DNA from: an uncultured Bacteroidota bacterium
GTDB lineage: Bacteria; Bacteroidota; Bacteroidia; Bacteroidales; VadinHA17
Assembly (NCBI GenBank): GCA_903865465.1
Contig: CAIPJU010000162.1
Coordinates: 1 to 14,176 of the forward strand
Length of the DNA: 14,176 nucleotides
Direction of reading: 5' to 3'
The translations under genes and the position numbers were made by a program. Positions 1 to 8,758 of the stretch are shown here, piece by piece; within the stretch, counting starts at the first letter, position 1; each line of letters starts with the position of its first letter. Under the pieces are notes generated by a model. The model searched no databases. It was not told the DNA's origin and saw only the letters and a program-made list of their open reading frames with translations.

Positions 1-290
1 GTGATAAGAATTACTGGATATAATAATTGGGAGCCCGACCGTTTGAATTAGTCCTGATATATTGAAAATCAATTAAATAGTTTCCAGATAATTGGATTTC
101 ATTCTTTATAGCGTCCTTCAAAACCCTTTGAAAGATAACCGGGGTCATATAATATCACTGGACACTTTATTATCGAACAGCTATTTTTAATAGCCCTAAA
201 ACAGTCGTATTGAACGGATAATGATTATATTTAGTCCAGAATTTACTGCAATAATTCTACTGATAAACATTTGATCGACTATTTACCGGG
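1..290. other. Non-coding leader upstream of the hybrid kinase gene
   Basis: No convincing gene lies here. The first frame is open from base 1 to a TAG at 49-51 (about 16 codons), which could be the tail of an upstream gene but is too short to judge. A 6-bp perfect hairpin (GCTATT, loop TTT, AATAGC) sits at 180-194 without a T-tract, so it is a poor terminator. A TATATTTA at 226-233 resembles the Bacteroidota -7 element TAnnTTTG with one mismatch, about 58 bp before the kinase start, but no properly spaced -33 TTTG is visible. The region probably carries the kinase promoter; the exact site is not certain. Confidence 0.4.
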
Positions 291-3200
291 ATGGCTAAAA
301 CTTCTGATAACGAAGAGAATCCGTTCATAAACTCTTTTTTAGGGACTGCATCCCCTATTAGAGCTATAATCCTGTATGTATCAGTCTTTATAGCTTCAGC
401 TATCGTTATGACTCTTTTTGAGATAGTTAAAGTAACTCTTCATTACGATATAACATTCTGGGAATCAAGCCAGATCACAATAGTTTTTGTGTCATTTTTA
501 ATCACCTTTTCTGTCTGCCTGTTCAGAATAAAGCAAAGGTCGTTCAATAGAGAGATCCTTGAAGAGAATCTTGAACGGAAACTGGCTGAAGAGAAATTTC
601 TTTTAAACGAAAAAAAACTGAATGATGCCCAGAAGATTGCAAAAATGGGCAGTTGGGATTTGGATTTGTCGACACATAAGGTTACCTGGTCAGAAAATGA
701 ATTCAAACTTCTGGGTTATGAAATATCCGATGAGGAAATTAAGGGCGTTTTTTTTAAAAGCAGAGTTCATCCCGACGATATTCAACTTCTGGAGAGATCA
801 ATGAATGAGATATATGAATCAGGTAAGGGAGGAAGTTTTGTTTTAAGGATCCTGATGCCTGACGGTGAGCTAAAGTGGATTCTGACCAGCGTCGAAACTG
901 TATATGAGAAAGATACGCTAAAGATGTTGAGGGGGATCAATCTCGATATTACTGAACAAAAGCATTATGAGAAAAAAATCAGGATAATAGAACGCATTAA
1001 CAGCTTCAAAAGAAGAATTGATAAAACAATTGTCAACATCAGGGATAAAGAGTCATTTTTTCACGAGATCTGCAAGATTGCTGTTGAAGAGGGTGGATTT
1101 GTAATGTCGTGGATAGGCATTCTTGATACAATATCAAACAAGGTGATACCGGAAGCCTATTATGGATTGGATTCAGGCTATCTGCAAAATGTCAACATTG
1201 ATCTGAATAATGAAGTCAGAATTAAGGGACCTGCCGCCCAATCGATAATTTCCGGCACTGCCAAAATAGCAAATGATATTGCTAACAATCCCGAAATGAT
1301 GCCATGGAGGGAAAATGCGCTCGACCGGGGATACAAATCGTGCGCCGGATTTCCTATCAGGTATTACAGGAAACCGATAGGAACCATGATGCTCTATGCA
1401 AAAGAACAATTCTTCTTTGACGATTCGGAAGTAGATTTGATTAGTGAAATAGTAGAAGATATTTCATTTGCTCTTGAGTACCTTGGAAATGTTGAAGGCA
1501 GGGAACGTTCCGACAAAGAGCTTCGAAAGTACCTTGATAACCTTGAAGATATAGTCAGGGAACGATCGAGGATGCTCCGGGCATCGATGGAGGAAGCCCG
1601 GGATCTGTATGAGAATGCTCCCTGCGGATATCATTCAATTGATGAAAATGGAATCTTCTTAAGTATCAACAATACAGAACTGAAATGGCTTGGTTATGTG
1701 CGAGCTGAAATAGTCGGCAAGATCTCCTTCGGTGATCTTTTATCTCCTTCAAATCTAGAGATCTTTAAGGAAAGATTTAAATTCTTCAAAGAAAAAGGGG
1801 AGGTTTCAAACCGTGAATATGAGGTTCGACGTAAGGATGGATCCACATTCTTTGTTTCAATTAATGCCAGTGCAATCTATGATTCTGATGGCAGGTTTAT
1901 TCGCGACAGGGCGACTCTGTTTGACATTACTGACAGGAAACGGGCTGAGGCGGAACTGATAAAAGCAAAAAACGAGGCTGATCAGGCAAGCAGGGCAAAG
2001 AGTGAATTCCTTTCAAACATGAGTCATGAAATCCGAACCCCGATGAATGCCATCCTTGGTTATACGGAATTACTCGCTAACAGGGTTGATGACCATGCTC
2101 AAAAAGAGTATCTGAAATCGATCAAATCGAGCGGACGGACACTGCTTACACTTATTAACGACATCCTCGATCTGTCGAAGGTCGAAGCAGGGAAGCTGCA
2201 TCTCGACTATGACTTCATTGAAACGATACCCTTTTTCTATGAATTTGAAGATATTTTTTCTCTTAAAATATCGGAAAAGGGATTGAGGTATTTTACCGAT
2301 ATATCTAAAGATCTGCCTGCCTGTCTTTATGTTGATGACCACCGGCTCAGGCAGATAATCCTGAACCTGGTAGGAAATGCAGTTAAGTTTACTGATTCTG
2401 GAGAGATAGTGCTTAGGGTATATGGCGAAAACAGGAGGATTACAAGAACATCGGAAGATAAAGATAAAGAGATAATTGACCTGATTATTGAAGTCCATGA
2501 TACCGGCATTGGTATATCAGATGAGGACCAGGGCAAAGTATTTGAATCATTTATTCAGGTTCAGAGCAAAACCGCTCAAAGCGGAACGGGACTTGGACTT
2601 TCTATAACACGCCGGCTGGTCCAGCTCATGAATGGATCAATTGAACTTATGTCTAAATCAAATAAGGGGAGCAGCTTCAAAATCATTATTCCTGAGGTCA
2701 CCTATATTCCGACACGTAATTATAAGAGCCCTAAGGTTGAGATCCATCCTGCTGATATTCTGTTTGAGAAATCCCTGATTCTGATTGTAGATGATATCCC
2801 TGAGAACAGGATGCTTATTGTTGATTTATTAACGGATACCGGCATTATGGTTCTCGAGGCGAACAACGGGTTGATGGCAATTGATCTGGTAAGGAAGAGC
2901 ATGCCTGATCTGGTAATAGCCGACATCTTTATGCCTGAAATAAATGGATTTGAGCTTCTGGAGATGATAAAAGGTGATCCGCATCTTAAAGATATTCCGG
3001 TTGTTGCTTATTCCGCCTCAGCGATGAAGGAACAGGTTGAAAAGATTGAAAACAGCGGGTTTGACGGATTAATGTTAAAACCTCTTCTTCTAGCTGATCT
3101 GTACTGCGAGTTGATGAAATACCTCCCGTATCGCAAAAAGAGCAACCACGAAACCTTATTTGAAGAGATTTATCTTTCTTCATTAGAGGAGGTCATTGAT

Positions 3201-3449
3201 CTTCCAGGATTGATTTCAGTTCTCGAAGGTAGCATGTTAACTACTTTTAAGTCATTCGAATTGAGACAACCTATGTCTGAAGTAAAAAAATTCGGACAGG
3301 AACTATTCGAACTTGGCGCCAGGCATAATTGCAAAATGATATCAGAGTACGGAGATGCTCTCACTGAAGCTGCAAGAAATTTTAACATCGACGGAATGCT
3401 GAAGCTCCTTGGCATTTATCACGATAATGTAGTGGCTCTTAAAAGATGA
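291..3449 (+). CDS. Membrane-anchored hybrid sensor histidine kinase (PAS-GAF-PAS-HisKA-HATPase-REC)
   Basis: This 1052-aa protein is a sensor kinase that should autophosphorylate on His and pass phosphate to its own receiver. Two hydrophobic segments (about residues 25-46 and 62-78) anchor it in the inner membrane with almost no loop between them, so sensing is probably cytosolic. In order follow a short coiled coil, a PAS_3-like domain (~114-225), a GAF-like domain (~236-400), a coiled coil, a second PAS (~440-555) and HisKA with H579 in SNMSHEIRTP. The HATPase has its N box at NLVGNAVKF, then DTGIGI and GTGLGL. The receiver (~828-947) has D878 in ADIFMPE and the lysine of MLKPL. The last ~100 residues look like the helical, His-lacking tail common in such hybrids. 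Whether it feeds the gas vesicle regulator is unknown; an exonuclease gene and a 427-bp gap separate it from the kinase/regulator pair. ATG 291 is the first start and places the membrane segments correctly. Confidence 0.93.
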   Translation: MAKTSDNEENPFINSFLGTASPIRAIILYVSVFIASAIVMTLFEIVKVTLHYDITFWESSQITIVFVSFLITFSVCLFRIKQRSFNREILEENLERKLAEEKFLLNEKKLNDAQKIAKMGSWDLDLSTHKVTWSENEFKLLGYEISDEEIKGVFFKSRVHPDDIQLLERSMNEIYESGKGGSFVLRILMPDGELKWILTSVETVYEKDTLKMLRGINLDITEQKHYEKKIRIIERINSFKRRIDKTIVNIRDKESFFHEICKIAVEEGGFVMSWIGILDTISNKVIPEAYYGLDSGYLQNVNIDLNNEVRIKGPAAQSIISGTAKIANDIANNPEMMPWRENALDRGYKSCAGFPIRYYRKPIGTMMLYAKEQFFFDDSEVDLISEIVEDISFALEYLGNVEGRERSDKELRKYLDNLEDIVRERSRMLRASMEEARDLYENAPCGYHSIDENGIFLSINNTELKWLGYVRAEIVGKISFGDLLSPSNLEIFKERFKFFKEKGEVSNREYEVRRKDGSTFFVSINASAIYDSDGRFIRDRATLFDITDRKRAEAELIKAKNEADQASRAKSEFLSNMSHEIRTPMNAILGYTELLANRVDDHAQKEYLKSIKSSGRTLLTLINDILDLSKVEAGKLHLDYDFIETIPFFYEFEDIFSLKISEKGLRYFTDISKDLPACLYVDDHRLRQIILNLVGNAVKFTDSGEIVLRVYGENRRITRTSEDKDKEIIDLIIEVHDTGIGISDEDQGKVFESFIQVQSKTAQSGTGLGLSITRRLVQLMNGSIELMSKSNKGSSFKIIIPEVTYIPTRNYKSPKVEIHPADILFEKSLILIVDDIPENRMLIVDLLTDTGIMVLEANNGLMAIDLVRKSMPDLVIADIFMPEINGFELLEMIKGDPHLKDIPVVAYSASAMKEQVEKIENSGFDGLMLKPLLLADLYCELMKYLPYRKKSNHETLFEEIYLSSLEEVIDLPGLISVLEGSMLTTFKSFELRQPMSEVKKFGQELFELGARHNCKMISEYGDALTEAARNFNIDGMLKLLGIYHDNVVALKR

Positions 3450-3521
3450 CCGTAATCATTTAATTGGAAAACAATAGCCCTTAATTGTAAACTTTTCTTA
3501 ATTTGGGGTTTATTTTCAGAT

Positions 3522-4091
3522 ATGATTCTCTTCTTCGATACCGAGACCACCGGACTTCCAAAAAACTGGAAGGCACCTGTTTCTGATACAAGCAACTGGC
3601 CCAGGCTTGTACAGCTTGCATACCTTATTTACTCTGAGGCAGGAGTCCAGCAGAAGGCCGTTGATGTTATAGTTAAGCCTGAAGGATTTACAATTCCAGG
3701 CGAGGCCTCCGGTATTCATGGAATTACCACTGCCAGGGCCAACAGCACAGGCAGGCAGTTAAGGACAGTACTGGATGAATTCAAGATGGCTGCGGAGTCG
3801 GCAGATACCATTGTTGCTCATAACCTGAGTTTTGACGAGAAGATTGTAGGGGCTGAATTTTATCGGCTTCAGATTCCTAACCCCCTCTACGGTAAGAAGA
3901 AGGTCTGCACAATGGAAAGTACAGTTAATTTCTGTTCCATCTCGGGGCCATACGGATATAAATGGCCTAAGCTTGAGGAGCTGTATTACAAGCTTTTCAG
4001 GTCAAATTTTGAGGAGCAGCATAATGCAGCTATGGATATAAAAGCCACAGCAAAATGTTTCTGGGAGCTGAGAAGGTTGGGGAAAATTTAA
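3522..4091 (+). CDS. DEDDh-family 3'-5' exonuclease (DnaQ-like)
   Basis: This 189-aa protein has all the DEDDh exonuclease motifs. Exo I is FDTETTGLP with D6 and E8. Exo II is AHNLSFDEK with D105. Exo III epsilon is QHNAAMDI with H167 and D172. The acidic residues would bind two metal ions and H167 would be the general base for removing nucleotides from a 3' end. It is a stand-alone exonuclease domain without polymerase or BRCT parts, so it could be a proofreading-like, RNA-trimming or repair nuclease; the substrate cannot be told from sequence. It starts 72 bp after the hybrid kinase gene with no strong ribosome binding site. It has no evident link with gas vesicles and looks like a chromosomal neighbour. 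Confidence 0.9.
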   Translation: MILFFDTETTGLPKNWKAPVSDTSNWPRLVQLAYLIYSEAGVQQKAVDVIVKPEGFTIPGEASGIHGITTARANSTGRQLRTVLDEFKMAAESADTIVAHNLSFDEKIVGAEFYRLQIPNPLYGKKKVCTMESTVNFCSISGPYGYKWPKLEELYYKLFRSNFEEQHNAAMDIKATAKCFWELRRLGKI

Positions 4092-4518
4092 ATTCTCAAA
4101 AAGGCATCAGAGGTTAGTAAAAATCGGGGATTAGAAGGAAAACGTCTTCATTCCCTTGTTTTGCGGAGATTTATCTTCGTACATTGGATTTTGACGCTCC
4201 GGCATCGAACTCCTGTAATGTTAATGCCCTGATTTTTTTAACTAATCTTATATTGAGATATAGACGATTGTCTGAGATCTTCAATATTTTTTCAAGTAAA
4301 AATCTGATAGAAATATCTATTTAAAACATGTAATTTGAAAACCTCATGTAGTCGATTTCCTACAGCAAAATCAGAATTATCTTACACAGATTCAGTTCTC
4401 TATGGCCTAAATACATCGGCCGGCTAAGAATTCTTTATCTATATTTGTTGCAAAGATAATTGTGAATTAAACATATTCATTTTGTATTTCTTATCAGGTA
4501 TTTACAACTCTCATCTGA
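4092..4518. other. 427-bp intergenic region before the REC-PAS kinase gene
   Basis: No supported coding region was seen on either strand. The stretch is AT-rich. A TATATTTG at 4440-4447 matches the Bacteroidota -7 consensus TAnnTTTG on the + strand, about 70 bp before the kinase start at 4519. Immediately beside it, 4449-4458 reads TATCTTTGCA on the minus strand, also a -7-like element. Neither has a clear -33 TTTG at the usual distance. CATGTA occurs twice around 4328-4351. I saw no tRNA, no strong terminator and no sigma-54 element with correct spacing. Confidence 0.5.
4440..4447 (+). promoter_or_regulatory. Candidate -7 promoter element for the kinase/regulator pair
   Basis: TATATTTG fits the Bacteroidota housekeeping -7 consensus TAnnTTTG and lies about 70 bp upstream of the ATG at 4519. 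No clear -33 TTTG lies about 20 bp upstream, so this is tentative. A TATCTTTGCA element on the opposite strand abuts it. Confidence 0.25.
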
Positions 4519-6867
4519 ATGAATCAAGTTCCAAATCTGCTCATTGTGGACGATGTTAAAATTAACATTGTGTTACTTGAAATTATAACCCGGAAGATTA
4601 CTGTGAATATTATCAAGGCCTATTCGGGTAGAGAAGCTTTGGAAAAGAGCAAAGGTATTGATCTGGCCCTTGCAATCATTGATGTCCGGATGCCTGTCAT
4701 GGGCGGATATGAACTTGCTATAAAGCTGAATGACGACAGGGTTTTCAATAAAGTACCTATTATCTTTATGACAGCAGGCTATGCAAATGAGAATGAATTA
4801 AAGGAGGGCTATAGATCAGGTGCTGTCGATTATTTGTTAAAACCTGTTGAACCAAGTATTCTTTTTTCGAAAATCAGCGTATTTCTTGAAATTCATAAGT
4901 ATAAGCGGACAATCCAGCACGAGGCAATTCAGCTGGGGATCTACGCTGATGAATTAACCAGGGTCAATCTGGCGCTGAAAGTCGGCGAGGAAAAGTACCG
5001 TAGTTATATCGACAATGCCCCGGATGGTGTTTTTGTAACTGACGAAGAGGGAAGATTCCATGATGTAAACAACTCAGCATCAAGAATTACGGGTTATTTG
5101 CGTGATGAGTTACTTACAATGTCGATGTCTGATCTTCTTTCGGAAGATTCATATGAAGACGCAATGGCCAGTTTCAGAAGCCTGAAGGAAGTTGGAGCAG
5201 AAAAGGCCGAACTGCTCATCATCCATAAATGCCAGAAAAAAAGATGGTTATCAGTCGATGCAGTCAGAGTCGGTGAATCACGTTATCTGGGTTTCACCAA
5301 GGACATTACTGCGCGTAAAGAGTTGGAATATGTATTATCCGAGCAGCAGCGTAAACTGGGAATGCAAAATGATGAGCTCATAATAGCAGAAGATCAGGCA
5401 AAAGAGGCCTTAAGAAAATATTCAGAGCTTTATGATTCAGCACCTTTGGGTTATTTTACCCTTTCAGTTGAAAACAAAATACTCGAACTCAATTACAGTG
5501 GCGCCAGGATGCTGGGAAAAAAACGATCCGATCTGTTAGGTTGCGATTTTGGGAGATTTATCTCGGAGAGTTCGACACCAGCATTTAGCAATTTTTCCAG
5601 GAGTATTTTCGAAAGTAATGGGAAAAAGGTCTGTGAGTTACTGCTGGAAGCTGAAGGAGGGCACCAAAATTATGTCCACGCAGAAGGAATGGTTGTCATC
5701 AAAGGTAAGCATTGCCAGATTAATCTGGCTGATATCACGGAACGAAAACTAGCGGAGCAGACACTTAAGGTAAGCGAAGAAAAATACAGGACCATGTTAA
5801 ATGCTTCGCCTGACGGGATCCTGCTATTGAATTTGTATGGAGTAATTACTGAGTCATCCGACATTGCACTTGAATTATTCGGTACTAACCGGAGGGAAGA
5901 TATAGTAGGGAATAATATCAATATGTTCGTCCCCGGTGATGAGATAGATAATCTGAAAGACATTTTTGAAAGGACAATGAGTGAAGGTCTTGTGCAGAAT
6001 ATTGGACTCAAAATAAGGAAAAAGAATAAAACGATATTACCTGCCGAGGTGAGCGTAACCCTTATCCAGGGGCCCGATCTGTCACCACTGTCATTTATGG
6101 TTATTATCCGCGACATTTCACAAAGGACAAAAATGGAGGCAGCCCAGATTCATGCTGCAAGAATGGCCAGCCTTGGAGAAATGGCGACAGGAATTGCCCA
6201 TGAGATCAACCAGCCACTGAATATAATTTCAATGGTAATGGATAAGATCTTATTTGAATCGAGCAAAGAAGAGACAATTGATATAGAGTTCATAAAAGGG
6301 AAATCAGATAAGATTTTTGATAATATAACACGTATAAGGAATATCATAGACCACATCAGGGCGTTTTCGAGAAGCCATGATGATTACATAGCCACGGCCT
6401 TCAATGTTAACTTAAGCATTGAAAATGCCTCTTCGATGATTGCAGAACAATTTAAATACCTTGGGATAGAACTGGAAATAATACTCGATAAGTCGATCCC
6501 TCTGATTTCCGGCAACACATATAAATTTGAACAGGTTATGATTAACCTGCTTAATAATGCGAAGGATGCCGTTATTGAGAAGAAAAACAGCAGGAACGAT
6601 TCTTATGAAATGCTTATAAAAGTAAAATCTTTTCAGGAAGATAATTTTATAGTAGTTGAAGTCATCGACAACGGAATAGGCATTAATAGCCAGGATATAA
6701 GCAGTATCATGCTTCCTTTTTATACTACCAAAGAGGAAGGAAAAGGAACAGGTCTGGGGTTGGCAATTTGCTATCAGATACTAAAAGAGATGGATGGTTC
6801 AATTGAGGTTGAAAGTGAAAGACAGGTGGGTACCAGTGTGAAACTTTTACTTAACGGTCAAAAGTAA
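4519..6867 (+). CDS. Cytosolic REC-PAS3-histidine kinase, NtrB-like
   Basis: This 782-aa kinase begins with a receiver domain (~5-125; IVDD at its start, D55 in IIDVRMPV, K of LLKPV), followed by a linker coiled coil. Three PAS domains follow (~160-270, ~300-415, ~422-540), each ending in the typical DIT/DIS-R segment. The HisKA segment has H561 in GIAHEINQPLN, the NtrB-like HExxxPL type. The HATPase has the N box INLLNNAKDAV (~672-684), DNGIGI and GKGTGLGLAI. There is no membrane segment, so it should sense a cytosolic cue; no PAS ligand can be assigned. The N-terminal receiver suggests input from another kinase, perhaps the upstream hybrid kinase. The gene ends 13 bp before the NtrC-type regulator gene, so they are very probably co-transcribed and a cognate pair. 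Confidence 0.93.
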   Translation: MNQVPNLLIVDDVKINIVLLEIITRKITVNIIKAYSGREALEKSKGIDLALAIIDVRMPVMGGYELAIKLNDDRVFNKVPIIFMTAGYANENELKEGYRSGAVDYLLKPVEPSILFSKISVFLEIHKYKRTIQHEAIQLGIYADELTRVNLALKVGEEKYRSYIDNAPDGVFVTDEEGRFHDVNNSASRITGYLRDELLTMSMSDLLSEDSYEDAMASFRSLKEVGAEKAELLIIHKCQKKRWLSVDAVRVGESRYLGFTKDITARKELEYVLSEQQRKLGMQNDELIIAEDQAKEALRKYSELYDSAPLGYFTLSVENKILELNYSGARMLGKKRSDLLGCDFGRFISESSTPAFSNFSRSIFESNGKKVCELLLEAEGGHQNYVHAEGMVVIKGKHCQINLADITERKLAEQTLKVSEEKYRTMLNASPDGILLLNLYGVITESSDIALELFGTNRREDIVGNNINMFVPGDEIDNLKDIFERTMSEGLVQNIGLKIRKKNKTILPAEVSVTLIQGPDLSPLSFMVIIRDISQRTKMEAAQIHAARMASLGEMATGIAHEINQPLNIISMVMDKILFESSKEETIDIEFIKGKSDKIFDNITRIRNIIDHIRAFSRSHDDYIATAFNVNLSIENASSMIAEQFKYLGIELEIILDKSIPLISGNTYKFEQVMINLLNNAKDAVIEKKNSRNDSYEMLIKVKSFQEDNFIVVEVIDNGIGINSQDISSIMLPFYTTKEEGKGTGLGLAICYQILKEMDGSIEVESERQVGTSVKLLLNGQK

Positions 6868-6880
6868 AATTTAGATAGAG

Positions 6881-8275
6881 ATGGAAGAAAAGGGGAAAAT
6901 TAAAATTCTTATACTGGATGATGAGAAACAGTTTACTGAGGAGCTGAGCGGTTTCTTTGAAGGTACGAATTATCTGTCATATGAGGCAAATACTGCTGGA
7001 GATGGACGGAGAATATTGAGTAAGAATGATATAGATCTTCTGATCCTCGATGTCCGCCTGCCTGGAGTTAATGGCCTCGATATCCTGAAAGAGGTAAAAG
7101 CTGACTTTCCTGCTATGGAAGTTATTATTATCTCTGCCCATGGTGATATGGATACTGTAATTAAGGCCATGCGATTGGGGGCTTTTGATTATCTGCGCAA
7201 GCCTTTCAGATTCATGGACATACAAATTTCTATTGAACGCACTCAAAAGTATCTTCAGCTTCAGCGCAAGCTGAAACAGATGGAAGAGAAGAATTCATTG
7301 ATATCGAAAAATCTTGAATGCAAAATCGATAGGGATTTTATCGGTGTAAGCTCTCAGATTCTGGATGTGCTTGAACAGGCAATAACTGCTGCTAATTATC
7401 CCGACGCCAACGTTCTGATAACCGGTGAGAGTGGTACCGGGAAGGAGAACATAGCAAGGATAATTCATCATTCGAGCAGCAGGATGGATAATCTATTTTG
7501 TGCTGTAAATAGCAGCGCTATTGCAGAAACACTTCTGGAAAGTGAATTCTTCGGCCATAAGAAAGGATCCTTTACCGGAGCCATAAATGATAAAATGGGC
7601 TTCTTTGAGGTATGCCACAATGGAACTCTCTTCCTTGATGAAATTGCCGACATGCCATTTAACCTGCAGGCTAAGATTTTAAGGGCTATCGAAGAGAAGG
7701 TGGTAACAAGGGTTGGAGATACCAAGCTGATTGCTACTGATTTCCGGATCATATCAGCCACAAACCACGATATAGAAAAAAGGGTTGAGAAAAAGAAATT
7801 CAGACTCGACCTGCTGCACAGGCTTAACACTCTTCATATTCATATACCTCCCCTCCGGGAAAGGCCCGAAGATATAGAACCATTGCTGACTCATTTTGTA
7901 AGAGTCTATACTACACGATTTAATAAGCCTTCTCTCGAGATCTCGAAAGATGTTTATACAGCAATGAAGAAGTATGATTTTCCCGGGAATGTAAGGGAAT
8001 TAAAGAACATGACCGAAAGGGCGGTTATTCTTTCAAAAGGCAAAATCCTCGGCATTAGTGATTTTATGATTAAATCAGCAAAGCCCGAACGTGTTGAAAC
8101 CAGCGAGGAATTTATTGACCTGAAAACCATAGAAATAAATATGATACGAAAATCGCTGAGGAAGACAGCCTTCAACCAGAAAGAAGCCGCTGTTTTGCTT
8201 GGAATTACCAGGGATGCTCTGATAAGGAAAATGCAGAAATATGGTATTACCTTAAGTAAACATGAAGATCTGTAA
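6881..8275 (+). CDS. NtrC-family sigma-54 response regulator (enhancer-binding protein)
   Basis: This 464-aa protein has the full NtrC layout: receiver (~6-125, D57 in LILDVRLPG, K of LRKPF), central AAA+ domain (~152-385) and a Fis-type helix-turn-helix at the end (~432-455, KEAAVLLGITRDALIRKM). The AAA+ domain carries Walker A GESGTGKE (182-189), the sigma-54 contact loop GSFTGA (229-234, a variant of GAFTGA), Walker B LFLDEI (250-255) and PPLRER before FPGNVREL. It should bind upstream DNA as an oligomer when phosphorylated and use ATP to open sigma-54 promoters. It is the second gene of the kinase pair, a terminator follows directly, and gvpA is the next gene. This suggests the gas vesicle operon is its target, but that is an inference. 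An NtrC-like activator (GvrA) is known to control gas vesicles in Serratia sp. ATCC 39006, which is a useful precedent. Confidence 0.95.
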   Translation: MEEKGKIKILILDDEKQFTEELSGFFEGTNYLSYEANTAGDGRRILSKNDIDLLILDVRLPGVNGLDILKEVKADFPAMEVIIISAHGDMDTVIKAMRLGAFDYLRKPFRFMDIQISIERTQKYLQLQRKLKQMEEKNSLISKNLECKIDRDFIGVSSQILDVLEQAITAANYPDANVLITGESGTGKENIARIIHHSSSRMDNLFCAVNSSAIAETLLESEFFGHKKGSFTGAINDKMGFFEVCHNGTLFLDEIADMPFNLQAKILRAIEEKVVTRVGDTKLIATDFRIISATNHDIEKRVEKKKFRLDLLHRLNTLHIHIPPLRERPEDIEPLLTHFVRVYTTRFNKPSLEISKDVYTAMKKYDFPGNVRELKNMTERAVILSKGKILGISDFMIKSAKPERVETSEEFIDLKTIEINMIRKSLRKTAFNQKEAAVLLGITRDALIRKMQKYGITLSKHEDL

Positions 8276-8301
8276 CTTTAATCCAAATCACCCTCTTGTT
8301 T

Positions 8302-8324
8302 CCGCACACATGTGCGGTTTTTTT
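8302..8324 (+). terminator. Intrinsic terminator of the kinase/regulator operon
   Basis: The stem CCGCAC pairs with GTGCGG around a four-base loop (ACAT; the A and T can also pair), followed at once by seven T residues. It lies 26 bp after the stop codon of the NtrC-type gene and separates the regulatory genes from gvpA. Confidence 0.9.
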
Positions 8325-8459
8325 ATGCTTTTTTGTACAATGTTACCCTCAATTTAAGGCATCTCTGTTTAAAGAAATTTATTTTCAATTTTTTTCAATT
8401 TTCATACTCAGACCATTAGCCTCTCATTTTCCACTCTCTTTTATAATCTCCAAAATCCC

Positions 8460-8475
8460 GGCACGTCGTTTGGCT
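8460..8475 (+). promoter_or_regulatory. gvpA promoter: Candidate sigma-54 (-24/-12) promoter of gvpA
   Basis: GGCACG at 8460-8465 is a strong match to the -24 element (TGGCACG; the base before it is C, not T) and TTTGGCT at 8469-8475 resembles the -12 element (TTGCA/T). The weak point is spacing: GG to GC is 11 bases rather than the usual 10, or at 10 bases the -12 dinucleotide is GG rather than GC. The element is about 77 bp before the gvpA start, which leaves an untranslated leader of about 65 bases. A sigma-54 activator encoded directly upstream makes this plausible but not proven. Confidence 0.42.
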
Positions 8476-8492
8476 AATAGTATACCAAACGA
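8466..8492. repeat. 8-bp inverted repeat overlapping the gvpA promoter
   Basis: TCGTTTGG (8466-8473) and CCAAACGA (8485-8492) are perfect inverted copies separated by 11 bases, centred about 73 bp before gvpA. The left arm overlaps the candidate -12 element. It could be an operator for a dimeric regulator, or a hairpin if transcription starts further upstream. There is no T-tract after it, so it is not a terminator. Confidence 0.6.
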
Positions 8493-8551
8493 GGTAAACC
8501 GTCCCTCATAAAAAGTACGGCATTATAAATTAATAATAGGAGATTAAAAAA

Positions 8552-8758
8552 ATGGCAGTAGAAAAAACAATCGGTTCATCAAGCCTCGTAGAGGTGATCG
8601 ACCGTATTCTTGACAAAGGTGTCGTAGTTGACGCATGGGTAAGAGTTTCTTTGGTTGGTATCGAACTGCTTGCAATCGAAGCAAGAATAGTCGTTGCCTC
8701 TGTTGAAACATACTTGAAGTATGCTGAAGCCATTGGGTTAACTGCAAAAGCCGCATAA
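8552..8758 (+). CDS. gvpA: Gas vesicle major structural protein GvpA
   Basis: This 68-aa protein is an unmistakable GvpA, the small hydrophobic protein that assembles into the ribs of the gas vesicle wall. It has the family core: SSLVEVIDRILDKG (first helix), VVVDAWVRVSLVGIEL (first strand and turn), then the second strand and helix with IEARIVVASVETYLKYAEA. Length is normal for the family (about 70 residues). The start is well supported by AGGAG at 8538-8542, nine bases before the ATG; this is one of the best ribosome binding sites in the window, as expected for an abundant protein. It is the first gene after the regulator terminator and so heads the operon. Only one GvpA-type major copy is seen; the second family member here is the gvpJ-like gene at the right end. 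Confidence 0.98.
   Translation: MAVEKTIGSSSLVEVIDRILDKGVVVDAWVRVSLVGIELLAIEARIVVASVETYLKYAEAIGLTAKAA

Noticed and set aside
180..194. Hairpin GCTATT-TTT-AATAGC as a terminator
   Set aside because: Short AT-rich stem with no T-tract on either side; likely chance in AT-rich DNA.
2070..2498. 142-codon minus-strand frame inside the hybrid kinase gene
   Set aside because: It lies opposite the conserved HisKA/HATPase region of the kinase and has no recognisable domain.
8296..8511. Open frame of 71 codons on the + strand before gvpA
   Set aside because: It begins at the intrinsic terminator, crosses the AT-rich promoter region, has low-complexity Phe/Ser-rich composition and no ribosome site. It is non-coding upstream DNA.
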